Assembly: GCF_042665155.1 (NCBI RefSeq)
Contig: NZ_JBHTCG010000022.1
Coordinates: 62,001-126,000, forward strand
DNA length: 64,000 nt
Reading direction: 5' to 3'
DNA from: Sphaerisporangium rhizosphaerae
GTDB taxonomy: Bacteria; Actinomycetota; Actinomycetes; Streptosporangiales; Streptosporangiaceae
A program made the translations under genes and the position numbers. Of this stretch, positions 34,064 to 41,541 are shown piece after piece. Numbering within the stretch: the first letter of the stretch is position 1; each line of letters begins with the position of its first letter. The notes beneath the pieces were generated by a model. It was not told the DNA's origin, made no database searches, and was given only the letters and a program-made list of their open reading frames with translations.

Positions 34064-34180
34064 TCAGTCCCAGGTGGTGCCGGCGGCGCGGGAGTGACCG
34101 TCCCAGGTGGTGCCCGCGGTGCGCGAGAACGCGTCCCAGGTGGTGCCGGCGGAACGGGCCGGGAAAGCGGTGCCGGTCAT
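34064..34180 (-). CDS. Repeat peptide B (AGTTWD family, 38 aa)
   Basis: A 38-residue member of the family: leader MTGTAFPARS, then AGTTWD-AFSRT, AGTTWD-GHSRA and AGTTWD. It is the most divergent of the four copies: the leader is four residues shorter, Tyr is replaced by Phe and by His, yet all three AGTTWD motifs are intact. It lies between a TetR gene and a quinone oxidoreductase gene. The leader hairpin is at 34210-34227. Function unknown. Confidence 0.62.
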   Translation of the reverse strand: MTGTAFPARSAGTTWDAFSRTAGTTWDGHSRAAGTTWD

Positions 34181-34209
34181 TTCTCTGTCTCTTTTCTTGA
34201 GGGCTTGTC

Positions 34210-34227
34210 GTTCGTCCTTGCACGAAC
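34210..34227 (-). promoter_or_regulatory. Leader hairpin of repeat peptide B
   Basis: On the minus strand GTTCGT-GCAAGG-ACGAAC forms a 6-bp stem with the same AAGG loop as in the other copies. The fifth stem pair is G-C here and T-A in copies A and C, a compensatory change. Confidence 0.6.
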
Positions 34228-34450
34228 AACTCTCCGGCATTCCAAGCCCTCGATACAGACGATCTGGCGGCAGCAAGCTGCGCGCCCGCGACCACTTCCT
34301 GCCACGCTCCGCGCCATATCACCTCTCCACACCCATGCCGCGCGAGTAGAGACGCCGGCCCACCGGCCGTACAGGCGCGGCGAGCGCCCGCACGACGGCG
34401 AGATGGCCCCTCCGACTACCCGGGCGTGGGACGGCGAAACGCGGGCGGGC

Positions 34451-35428
34451 TCAGGGCAGCAGCAGGACGCGGCCGCGGTGCGCCCGTTCCTCCAGCAGCC
34501 GGTGCGCCGCGGACGCCTCGGTCAGCGGCAGCCGGGCGTGGACGACGGCGCGCAACCGCCCGGCCGTGAAGTGACCGGCGAGTTCCTCCATCTCCTCGCG
34601 TGCCCGCACCGGGTCGGCCGCCCGCCAGGCCAGCAGGGAGAATCCCGTGACGGATCGCAGCGCGAACAGACCCGCGACCGGGATCTCCGACAGCTCACGG
34701 CTCGCGGCCCCGTAGACGACGAGCCGGCCGAAGGGCGCCAGCAGGTCCAGGCCGCTGCGCAGGACACCGCCGCCGACGGAGTCGAGCACGACGTCCACGC
34801 CGTCGGGCGCCGCCTTCCGCACCTGGTCGGGCCAGGTGTCGTCGGTGTAGTCGATGGCGACGTCGGCGCCCTGATCGCGGACGAACTCCAGCTTGTCCGG
34901 CGAGCCCGCGGTGCCGATGACCCGTCCCGCGCCGAGCAGCCTGGCGAGTTGGACGGCCAGATGCCCGATGCCGCCCGCGGCGGCGTGCACCAGCACGGTC
35001 TCGCCGGGCGCGAGCCGGCCGGCGCGCAGGACGCGCAGCGCCACCGGGGCGGCCATGGGCAGCACGCTCGCCGCGCCGTCATCGAGCCCCGAAGGCACCT
35101 CGGCGAGCCACCGGGCGTCCGTCACGACGTGGTCGGCGAACGCGTCCTCGGCCACCAGTGCGGCGACGCGGCGTCCCACGAGTCCGGGGTCGACGCCGGG
35201 GCCGACGGCCTCGACGATTCCCACGACATCCCCGGTGAGCAGGCCGGGCAGGGGACGCCGGAAAGGGGACCCGGCGGCCGGGCCGCGGCGGAACACGGTG
35301 TCCACGAAGTTCGCCCCGACGGCCTCGGCCCGGATGAGCACCTGCTCGGCGCCGGGAACCGGGACCTCCACCTCCTCCATGGTCAGGACCTCGGGGCCGC
35401 CGTGCTCGTAGTAGCGGATTCGGCGCAT
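34451..35428 (-). CDS. Zinc-independent quinone oxidoreductase-like MDR protein
   Basis: A 325-residue medium-chain dehydrogenase/reductase. The N-terminal catalytic fold (YYEHGGPEVLTMEEVEVPVPG, LIRAEAVGANFVDTVFRRG) lacks the zinc-binding residues of alcohol dehydrogenases. The NADPH motif VHAAAGGIGHLAVQLARLLGA is intact. ATG 35428 has AGGAG seven bases upstream. It is divergent from a TetR regulator, with an operator-like palindrome between them. It would reduce a quinone or enone; the substrate is unknown. Confidence 0.88.
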   Translation of the reverse strand: MRRIRYYEHGGPEVLTMEEVEVPVPGAEQVLIRAEAVGANFVDTVFRRGPAAGSPFRRPLPGLLTGDVVGIVEAVGPGVDPGLVGRRVAALVAEDAFADHVVTDARWLAEVPSGLDDGAASVLPMAAPVALRVLRAGRLAPGETVLVHAAAGGIGHLAVQLARLLGAGRVIGTAGSPDKLEFVRDQGADVAIDYTDDTWPDQVRKAAPDGVDVVLDSVGGGVLRSGLDLLAPFGRLVVYGAASRELSEIPVAGLFALRSVTGFSLLAWRAADPVRAREEMEELAGHFTAGRLRAVVHARLPLTEASAAHRLLEERAHRGRVLLLP

Positions 35429-35483
35429 GAAGCACTCCTCGGAGTCACAATGAACTGGACTGCCGGTCAAGTTAACCCCGAAG

Positions 35484-35498
35484 TGGACCGTGGGTCCA
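35484..35498. promoter_or_regulatory. Operator-like palindrome between the quinone oxidoreductase and TetR genes
   Basis: TGGACC-GTG-GGTCCA is a perfect inverted repeat in the divergent intergenic region. AACTGGAC at about 35452 and GTCCAGTT at 35495 provide a wider symmetry. It is the likely binding site of the TetR protein at 35657. Confidence 0.6.
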
Positions 35499-35656
35499 GT
35501 TGCCCGTTCAGCGAAGGAAGGGCGCCGAGCGGGACCGGCGCGGGCGCGAGCCGCCAGGATGTCCGGCGGAAGAAGCCGGGATGCGACGATCGGGATCCGG
35601 GCGAAGCCGCCGGCACGTCCGGACGAGGGGCTGGAGCCTGAACGGAAGAGGAGCCG

Positions 35657-36277
35657 ATGACCGACGGCCGTCATGAGCGCGCCGACGCCGCGCGCAACCG
35701 GCGCGCGATTCTGCGGGCGACCGAGGAACTGCTGACGCGCCGCCGGCCCGAGCAGATCACCATCGAGCAGGTGGCCGCCGCGGCCGGCGTCGGCAAGGGG
35801 ACGGTGTTCCACCGGTTCGGCAACCGCATGGGCTTGATGGTGGCGCTGATGCAGGAACGCGCTCTGGCCTTGCGTGAGGCGGTGCAGAACGACCCGCCGC
35901 CCCTGGGGCCCGGGGCGCCGCCGCGCGAGCGGCTGCTCGCCTTCATGGACGCCGTCGTCGAGGTCGCCGGACGCAACAAGGGGCTGCTGGCCGCGCTCGG
36001 GCACGCGGTCAGCGCGACGCCGAAGCCGGAGGAGGCGCAGCGGCGAGAGGACCACCCGGTCTACCGGTTCTGGCACGGACACGTCAGCGAGCTGATCGCC
36101 GCGGAGCGGCCCGATCTGGACGCCGAACTCCTGGCGCACCTGCTGCTCGCCGGCCTGCACAGCGATCCGGTGCTGCAACTGCTGGAGAGGGGCGAGGCCG
36201 CGCGCCTGGCCGAGTCCCTGCGCGCCCTGGCCGACGCCTTGCTGCTCTCCCCCCCCACGGCCTTGACCCGGCGGTGA
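35657..36277 (+). CDS. TetR-family regulator
   Basis: A 206-residue regulator with HTH RRAILRATEELLTRRRPEQITIEQVAAAAGVGKGTVFHRFGNRMGLMVALM. The C-terminal domain (RNKGLLAALGHAVSATPKPEEAQRREDHPVYRFWHGHV) resembles that of the TetR_C group binding small aromatic or drug-like ligands. GGAAGAGGAG precedes the ATG. It is divergent from the quinone oxidoreductase gene, which it probably represses. Confidence 0.9.
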   Translation: MTDGRHERADAARNRRAILRATEELLTRRRPEQITIEQVAAAAGVGKGTVFHRFGNRMGLMVALMQERALALREAVQNDPPPLGPGAPPRERLLAFMDAVVEVAGRNKGLLAALGHAVSATPKPEEAQRREDHPVYRFWHGHVSELIAAERPDLDAELLAHLLLAGLHSDPVLQLLERGEAARLAESLRALADALLLSPPTALTRR

Positions 36278-36627
36278 CCGGTTCCATGCCGCACATGGCG
36301 CCACGGTTCACCTCGTGCGTCGGCTGATGCCTTTTGGGCGTGCTCGAACGCCGAGGGAGGCGAGGGGGATCTCATGGAGTACGCCGACCGGACCGGTGGG
36401 ATCACCGCGGCGGTGGCGCCGACACCCGCAGGCTTCGTTGGTGTCCTGCTCGGCCGATGGCGTCGAGGGCGGCGATCGCGCGCCCGACGTTCTCTGTCGG
36501 CCGGATGGTGCCTTTCAGATCGGTCTTTCGTCGATGGTTCGTGCGGTCGGATTCAATTCGTTGTCGTTGGATTCAATTTGATGTCGTCGGATTCAATTCG
36601 ATGTCGCCGGATCGGGCTTTCTGACTT
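36278..36627. other. Intergenic region downstream of repeat peptide C
   Basis: No gene supported. It contains a 20-bp tandem repeat near its right end (separate entry). The short forward frames here lack ribosome sites and are not conserved near the other peptide copies. Confidence 0.4.
36549..36608 (+). repeat. 20-bp tandem repeat next to peptide C
   Basis: Three 20-bp units of the form GGATTCAATT[CT]G[AT]TGTCG[TC][TC] start at 36549, 36569 and 36589, followed by a partial fourth. The AT-rich content stands out. It lies 20 bases past the 3' end of the peptide C gene; peptides A, B and D have no such array. Confidence 0.85.
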
Positions 36628-36753
36628 TCAGTCCCAGGTGGTGCCGGCGGCGCGGGAGTAACCGTCCCAGGTGGTGCCCGCGGTGCGGGAGAAGGAGTCC
36701 CAGGTGGTGCCGGCGGAGCGGGTGGCGGTGGCGGAGAAAACGGTGGCGGTCAT
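36628..36753 (-). CDS. Repeat peptide C (AGTTWD family, 41 aa)
   Basis: A 41-residue copy: leader MTATVFSATATRS, then AGTTWD-SFSRT, AGTTWD-GYSRA and AGTTWD. Against copy D, both serine codons of the first linker differ only silently (TCC versus TCG) and Tyr is replaced by Phe, which again supports translation. It lies between a TetR gene and an MFS transporter gene. Function unknown. Confidence 0.65.
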   Translation of the reverse strand: MTATVFSATATRSAGTTWDSFSRTAGTTWDGYSRAAGTTWD

Positions 36754-36771
36754 TTCGAATCTCTTTTCTCT

Positions 36772-36805
36772 GAGTTGTTCTGTTCTGTCCTTGTGAGAAC
36801 AACTC
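36772..36805 (-). promoter_or_regulatory. Leader hairpin of repeat peptide C
   Basis: GAGTTGTTCT and AGAACAACTC, identical to unit A, enclose the CAAGGAC loop on the minus strand. It is about 19 bases upstream of the start codon. Confidence 0.6.
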
Positions 36806-36878
36806 TCCGGCATTCCACGCCCCCGGAACAGACGAAACGGCGACAGCAAGCTGCACGCCCCTGACCACTTCCTGCCAC

Positions 36879-37191
36879 CGTCCGCACGCGATGGCCATGC
36901 GCGATATATTCCCAGGTCAACGATGGTGTGAGGAGTGCCGGGCGGCGGCCGTGCGGGCGGCTTTCCGGCGGGCGTGCCGCGGATGCGGCGGCGGTCCGCT
37001 CGATAGGGCGGACCCGTCCGCCCACCACGGGGCCCGCCCGGCGGCCGGCCGCGGATCAGCGAGGCGTTCGCAGCCGCCGGAAGACGCCGGCCGCGAGGGC
37101 GTGACCGCCCCCGCGGCTTTCCTCGAAGCACGAATACGAATGCCACGCGGCATCCGGGAAACGGGACCGAACACCGAATCCCATTGGCGCC
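36879..37191. other. Intergenic region between repeat unit C and the MFS gene
   Basis: No confident gene. A forward frame from 36891 shows WCEEC and CRGCGGG, like a zinc ribbon, but it has no ribosome site, has compositional bias and overlaps the MFS stop region. The minus-strand GTTGACC and an ATATAT stretch near 36900-36920 could belong to a promoter of peptide C. Confidence 0.3.
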
Positions 37192-38556
37192 TTAAATGTG
37201 TGCCACGTCGGGAACGGGCTCCGCGGACATTCGCCTGACGACCGAGCGCCACATGACGAGTTGCAGCACGCCGAGGATCACGGCGAAGAGCATCAGGGTC
37301 CACATGCCGACCTGCTGGGCGACCGTGCCCGCCAGCCAGGGGAACACGGCTCCGCCCATGAGCGACACGCCGTTCGTGACCCCGATGACCGTGGGCACCA
37401 GGCGCGCGGCGGTCAGCCTCGGCACCATCGCCATGATCGTGGGGAAGATCGGCCCGAGGAAGAAGCCGAGCAGGACGAACCCGGCGGCGGCCACGGCGGG
37501 CACCGGCGCCAGCCAGGTCAGCACGGCGGACGCCGTGACGCCGGTCAGGCACGCGTAGAGCATGCCGGCGGGCCCGAGCCCGACGCGGGCGGCGGCGGGG
37601 CTGATGAGGAACCGGCCCAGCGTGAGGCCCAGCCAGTACCCGCTGATGGTGTACCCGGCCATCAGGCTCGGCTGCGCCTGCTCCTCGACGAGGTAGGTGA
37701 ACCCCCAGTTGCCCACACCGAGCTCCAGGCCGACATAGACGGCCAGGAGCGCGGACGCCAGCAGCACCGCGGGCGATCGCAGGGCACTGACCAGCAGCCC
37801 GCGCCCGCCCGGCTCCGCCCCTTGGGAAGCGGCCGAACCGGTACCCGAGGCGTGGACGCCACCCCCGGCGGCCGAGCCGGAATCCACCTCCTGGAAGCCG
37901 TGGGCGACCGCCGAGCCGGCATCCGCGACGTGGGGGCTCGGATCACCGTGTGTCTCATCGCGTGGAGTCTCGTCACGAGCACTCCGGCCGCCGCGGGCCG
38001 GGACGTCGTCCCTGGGGTAGATCGCGAGGAAGCCGGCCAGCAGCGGCAGGGCGAGCAGGGCCAGCGCGAGCCACACGGCCGTCCACGGCGCCAGGGTGAG
38101 GATCCACGCGGCCAGCAGCGGCCCGAGCAGCGCCCCGACGCCGAAGAAGGCGTGCAGGCGGTTCAGCAGCGTCGTGGCCCTGGGCAGCCTGGTGAGGTAG
38201 GTGTTGAGCGCCGCCTCCAGGACGCCGATGCCGTACCCCGCGACCACCTGCACCGCCACGAGCGCCACGAACGGCGGGAGGGTCGCCGTGTACAGCGCGG
38301 CCAGCACGGACGCGCCGCAGCCCACGGCGAGGGTCATGCGGATGCCGAGACGCTGGATCAGCGCGCCGGCCGTGGTCCCGGCGAGCATGAAGCCGGCGGA
38401 GAAGGTGAAGAACGTGATCCCGATCGTGGCGTTGTCCACGCGGTAGTCGGCGATCTGCGATGGCAGCAGTACGCCCCCGACGCCGGCGCTGACGCCGACG
38501 TACACGAAGGCGACGTACGCCAGCACGACCGACGCTCGGCGCGTGCCGCGAGGCAT
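37192..38556 (-). CDS. MFS transporter
   Basis: A 454-residue major facilitator with about 12 helices. Two six-helix halves are joined by a charged loop of about 70 residues (DDVPARGGRSARDETPRDETHGD...). The first helix is VVLAYVAFVYVGVSAGVGGVLLP; ALIQRLGIRMTLAVGCG matches the motif A region. It resembles sugar/FucP-like or drug transporters; the substrate is unknown. ATG 38556 (MPRGTRRAS) with GGGGGA upstream is preferred over 38658. It has no adjacent regulator. Confidence 0.82.
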   Translation of the reverse strand: MPRGTRRASVVLAYVAFVYVGVSAGVGGVLLPSQIADYRVDNATIGITFFTFSAGFMLAGTTAGALIQRLGIRMTLAVGCGASVLAALYTATLPPFVALVAVQVVAGYGIGVLEAALNTYLTRLPRATTLLNRLHAFFGVGALLGPLLAAWILTLAPWTAVWLALALLALPLLAGFLAIYPRDDVPARGGRSARDETPRDETHGDPSPHVADAGSAVAHGFQEVDSGSAAGGGVHASGTGSAASQGAEPGGRGLLVSALRSPAVLLASALLAVYVGLELGVGNWGFTYLVEEQAQPSLMAGYTISGYWLGLTLGRFLISPAAARVGLGPAGMLYACLTGVTASAVLTWLAPVPAVAAAGFVLLGFFLGPIFPTIMAMVPRLTAARLVPTVIGVTNGVSLMGGAVFPWLAGTVAQQVGMWTLMLFAVILGVLQLVMWRSVVRRMSAEPVPDVAHI

Positions 38557-39198
38557 GGCCACGAATCCCCCAGATGACAGCACTCGGCGCGGACAGCCCC
38601 GGACGACCGCGCAGGTCGCGGACGCGGTTGGTGCCATCGGCGGATGAATCGAGGTCACCAGGGGGGATGAAGCGGTGCAATGCTACCGAATCACCCCGGA
38701 CAGGCACAGCACACCAAGGCGCCCTTCACCAGATGCCGAGGTTCGCCGGGGCGCTGACCCCTGCCTTCGCCGCATGGGATTCTTCGCCCGCTCTCGGCGG
38801 TCTTCTCCGGCGCCGGGTCGGCGAGAGGGGGGACGGTGATTCCGGCGCCGTTGTACGGCGGGCGACCCGGTACACGTCCGCGGTCACCGCACTCGGTGAG
38901 GCGCGGGAAGCCCTGGAGGCCCCGGAGAGCGGAGGGTGGCGTGTGGCCCGGCGAGCGGGTCAGCCGTCCTGGAGCGGATCCCGGAAAAGTACCTGGGGAA
39001 TACCAGGATGAAAGGCCGGGGATCGCGGGGAATGTGCTGCGCTTTCAACGTTTCCTCCGGCGACTCCGTCAGGCCCGCTAGGCGGAGGGTGACGATTCTG
39101 GTCGGCCGGGTCGTGCTGTCCATCTCTCAGCGGGGCGTTCCGCCGTCTTGATCGGACGTTACTCGATGGTTTGTGATTCTTTTTACGAACAAGGTTTC
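38557..39198. other. Intergenic region between the MFS gene and repeat peptide D
   Basis: No gene supported in 640 bases. Open frames on both strands lack ribosome sites and do not show a consistent codon pattern. GGGGAATGTGCTGCGC at about 39026 resembles bases downstream of peptide B and of the truncated copy. It may be a degenerate remnant of longer duplicated units. Confidence 0.4.
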
Positions 39199-39327
39199 TC
39201 AGTCCCAGGTGGTGCCGGCGGCGCGGGAGTAACCGTCCCAGGTGGTGCCCGCGGTGCGCGAGTACGAGTCCCAGGTGGTGCCGGCGGAACGGGCGGCGGT
39301 GGCGGCGGAGAAAGCGGTGGAGGTCAT
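39199..39327 (-). CDS. Repeat peptide D (AGTTWD family, 42 aa)
   Basis: A 42-residue copy: leader MTSTAFSAATAARS, then AGTTWD-SYSRT, AGTTWD-GYSRA and AGTTWD. It differs from copy A by two leader residues and by silent changes in the repeats. GAAAAGAGA again lies six bases before the ATG. No gene is close downstream. Confidence 0.65.
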   Translation of the reverse strand: MTSTAFSAATAARSAGTTWDSYSRTAGTTWDGYSRAAGTTWD

Positions 39328-39356
39328 TTCATTTCTCTTTTCTGGAGGGCTTTCGT

Positions 39357-39374
39357 GTTCGTCCTTACACGAAC
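39357..39374 (-). promoter_or_regulatory. Leader hairpin of repeat peptide D
   Basis: On the minus strand GTTCGT-GTAAGG-ACGAAC keeps the stem and the AAGG loop. Outside the stem the bases differ from copy B, so pairing is conserved more than flanking sequence. Confidence 0.6.
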
Positions 39375-39452
39375 AACTTTCCGGCATCGCAAGCCCTCGG
39401 AACAGACGATTCGACGGCAGCAAGCTGCACGCCCGTGACCGCTTCCTGCCAC

Positions 39453-39954
39453 CGCGAGCACGTCGCGCCGACCTCGCGTGCTCACCGCCCAGGACACCGG
39501 CGGCACGCCGCAGAAGACCTCCATGGCACGCTCGCCGCCCTCGGCCTGCGCGGCCCGTGACGACACGGCGTCCAGGCAGGTGTACCCGGGCACGGGAGAA
39601 GAAGGTGCCTGACGGGAGACGTGGAAAGACGCCGAAGAACGGGGAGAGAGGAGGAGATGCGGGGAGGAGCCGGGTGTGTCGCCGGGCCGCGGTGCGGCGG
39701 TCCGGTCCGGCGGGCCGGTGGACGCGCGAGGCGTCGGCCTGTCATCGGAGCTCGTCCCGGAAATCGGGGAATGTGCGGCGCGAATCGTCTTCGTCGTCCC
39801 GCCGATCCGATGGGATCGGGGACGGGGCCCTCACGGGCGGGTCGGTCTGTTATCTCTTTTCACTTGCGCCGGTTCCGGAGACGGATCTCCAGGAAGTATC
39901 GGCTTCGGGTCGCGAAACAACGGGATGGAATTCGCCGTGAGAATTTCCCGACCT
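39453..39954. other. Intergenic region between repeat unit D and the truncated copy
   Basis: No gene supported except the possible readthrough tail of the membrane protein below (39831-39954). GGGGAATGTGCGGCGC near 39764 matches bases downstream of peptides B and D, so this part may once have followed a full fifth peptide gene. Confidence 0.35.
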
Positions 39955-40391
39955 AGTCCCAGGTGGTGCCGGCGGCGCGGGAGTAACCGTCCCCTGACCC
40001 CCTGCGGGCCGCCCCAGCCGTCCAGGCAGGCGCGATCGAACGCCATGTCCACCGCGAACCCCACCGGCGCGGTGCCGTACAGGGCCAGGAGCAGCACGCT
40101 GACGGCGCGCCCGCTCACCCTGCCCGCTCGTGGGCGGCCCCATCGGATGGACGCCCAGTGTCCGAGCGCCGCGAGCACGACGAGCGGCGCACCGCTGTAC
40201 TGCACGAGCGGCGTCCACGCCACCAGCTCCCACGGCAACGACCCGTAGGAGAAGTACAGCTCCCGCCCCGGGCAGGAGCCCCACCAGCCCATCCACGCGA
40301 ATCCGCCCGGGGACAAGGTGAAGCTGTAGGCGACACCGGCGGCGCACGCCACCAGCGCGGCGGCCCACCATGATCGCGATCTCCACCTCAT
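39831..40391 (-). CDS. Membrane protein with C-terminus altered by a repeat fragment
   Basis: Up to 186 residues. The first 130 form a plausible membrane protein with an N-terminal helix (WWAAALVACAAGVAYSFTL), an aromatic loop (GGFAWMGWWGSCPGRELYFSYGSLPWELVAW), a second segment (APLVVLAALGHWASIRWG) and a third (VSVLLLALYGTAPVGFAVDM). After LDGWGGPQG the frame enters the 39-bp repeat-peptide fragment out of frame and continues through non-coding-like sequence for about 50 residues. The original C-terminus has probably been replaced. Function unknown. Confidence 0.5.
   Translation of the reverse strand: MRWRSRSWWAAALVACAAGVAYSFTLSPGGFAWMGWWGSCPGRELYFSYGSLPWELVAWTPLVQYSGAPLVVLAALGHWASIRWGRPRAGRVSGRAVSVLLLALYGTAPVGFAVDMAFDRACLDGWGGPQGVRGRLLPRRRHHLGLGREILTANSIPLFRDPKPILPGDPSPEPAQVKRDNRPTRP
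39955..39993 (-). pseudogene. Truncated fifth copy of the repeat-peptide gene
   Basis: Thirty-nine bases identical to copy D encode only GYSRAAGTTWD and the preceding Asp, ending in TAG instead of TGA. The frame upstream is not homologous and the leader is missing. It is a 3' fragment fused to the end of the membrane-protein gene at 40391. Confidence 0.75.
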
Positions 40392-40437
40392 GACCGGTCA
40401 CCGTAGCGCCCGCCTCCGACAGCGCAAACTATACGAT

Positions 40438-40454
40438 CGACCGGTCGTTAATAT
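40438..40454 (+). promoter_or_regulatory. Operator and -10 box of a TetR gene
   Basis: CGACCGGTCG (40438-40447) is a perfect palindrome directly followed by TAATAT (40449-40454), a good -10 box that would start transcription about five bases before the ATG at 40467. Binding of the TetR product there would block its own promoter. Confidence 0.65.
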
Positions 40455-40466
40455 AGTGTGTGCCGC

Positions 40467-41099
40467 ATGGAACAGGACGGCCGGCGACTGCGTGGCATGC
40501 GCAGCCGCGAGACGATTCTCCGTCAGGCGGTGGAGCTGGCCTCCGTCGAAGGGCTGGACGGGCTCTCACTCGGACGGCTGGCGGCGGTGACGAACCTCAG
40601 CAAGTCAGGGTTCTTCGCCCACTGGCGGGACAAGGAACAGCTACAGCTCGAGGCGGTCGAATGGGCCGCCCGGCAATGGACCGAGCACATCGTGCAACCC
40701 GCCCTGCACGCCCCCGCGGGCGTACGGCGCCTGCTCGCGCTGCACGAGGCCCGGCTGAGGTTCTACGGCGACGCCGTGCTGCCCGGCGGGTGCTTCTTCT
40801 TCGCGGTGCAGGCCGAGTTCGACGATCGTCCGGGAGCGGTCCGCGACCGGCTGGTGAGCGCCATGCGCGAGTGGCAGGGCTTCATCCGCCACCTGGTGGC
40901 GGAGGCCGTGACGCTGGGCGAACTTGCCGAGAACGTCGATCCGGCCCAGCTTGCCTACGAGATCGACGCGCTCGGCCAGATGGTGATCATCCACTCCCGG
41001 TTGCACGACGGGCCGGCCGCCCTGGTCCACGCCCGCGATGCCGTCCTGCAGCGCCTGCGTGCGCTCTGCCCCGACCCCACCCTTCTCACGGAGGACTGA
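40467..41099 (+). CDS. TetR-family regulator
   Basis: A 210-residue regulator, MEQDGRRLRGMRSRETILRQAVELASVEGLDGLSLGRLAAVTNLSKSGFFAHWRDKEQLQLEAVEWA at its HTH end, with a TetR_C-type domain that includes the conserved GGCFFFAVQAEFDDRPG. ATG 40467 is nine bases after the longest start and fits the promoter. One base separates its stop from the start of the thioesterase gene, so the two form an operon. Confidence 0.9.
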   Translation: MEQDGRRLRGMRSRETILRQAVELASVEGLDGLSLGRLAAVTNLSKSGFFAHWRDKEQLQLEAVEWAARQWTEHIVQPALHAPAGVRRLLALHEARLRFYGDAVLPGGCFFFAVQAEFDDRPGAVRDRLVSAMREWQGFIRHLVAEAVTLGELAENVDPAQLAYEIDALGQMVIIHSRLHDGPAALVHARDAVLQRLRALCPDPTLLTED

Positions 41100-41100
41100 C

Positions 41101-41541
41101 ATGAACGCAGGCGGCGTCTACGAGCCGGTCCAGGTGCATTTCGACGACCTGGACGCGATGGGGCTGTTGCACAACTCCCGCTACGCCTTGCTGGTCGAGC
41201 GGGCGATCACCGCCTACTGGCACCGGCTGGGCTGGGCACCCGACCCCGCCCGGTCGGCGTTCACGGACGTGTTCCTGGCCGTACGCGAGTTCAAGGTCAC
41301 CTACAACGCGCCGATCTCCGGGGTGGGCGAGCCGTTGCTGCACTTCTGGATCGAGCGGATGGGACGCACCAGCGCGGTGTACGGCTTTCGCGTGCTGTCG
41401 CCCGATCGGGCCGTGGTGCACGCCGAGGGCTACCGCGCCAACGTCAACCTGGACCCGGCCACCCTGCGGCCGACGCCGATCAGCGACGAACTCCGTCTCG
41501 CCGCCGCACCGCTGATGCTCGCCGAGCCGGCGTCGTGCTGA
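41101..41541 (+). CDS. Hotdog-fold acyl-CoA thioesterase
   Basis: A 146-residue 4-hydroxybenzoyl-CoA-thioesterase-like protein. The catalytic loop VHFDDLDAMGLLHNSRYALLVERA contains the Asp and HN motif of the family, followed by the VTYNAPISGVGEPLLHFWIERMGRTS sheet. It would hydrolyse a medium or aromatic acyl-CoA in the cytosol. It is the second gene of the TetR operon and thus probably ligand-induced. Confidence 0.88.
   Translation: MNAGGVYEPVQVHFDDLDAMGLLHNSRYALLVERAITAYWHRLGWAPDPARSAFTDVFLAVREFKVTYNAPISGVGEPLLHFWIERMGRTSAVYGFRVLSPDRAVVHAEGYRANVNLDPATLRPTPISDELRLAAAPLMLAEPASC

Larger units (their letters stand above)
34064..34305 (-). repeat. Dispersed repeat unit B: peptide gene plus conserved leader
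   Basis: A 242-bp block related to unit A. The upstream boundary is again GTGGCAGGAAGTGGTC. The central GCAGCTTGCTGC palindrome and TCGTCTGT sequence are kept, while the stretch just before the start codon has diverged. Confidence 0.82.
36628..36878 (-). repeat. Dispersed repeat unit C: peptide gene plus conserved leader
   Basis: A 251-bp block. The leader is almost identical to unit A over the 70 bases before the start codon, but the part further upstream is closer to units B and D, which suggests recombination between copies. Confidence 0.83.
39199..39452 (-). repeat. Dispersed repeat unit D: peptide gene plus conserved leader
   Basis: A 254-bp block ending at GTGGCAGGAAG(C/T)GGTC like the others. 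The leader hairpin belongs to the B-type (G-C pair), while the coding part is nearest to copy A. Confidence 0.83.

Noticed and set aside
36891..37238. Zinc-ribbon protein on the plus strand (CxxC ... CxxC)
   Set aside because: No ribosome binding site, a Gly/Arg/Ala-biased composition, overlap with the MFS stop, and no counterpart beside the other repeat units.
30872..39452. Classification of the repeat peptides as graspetide or lanthipeptide precursors
   Set aside because: No ATP-grasp, LanB/C/M, radical-SAM or YcaO gene is nearby, there is no cysteine in the repeats, and the TTWD spacing does not match a known core rule that I can state with confidence.
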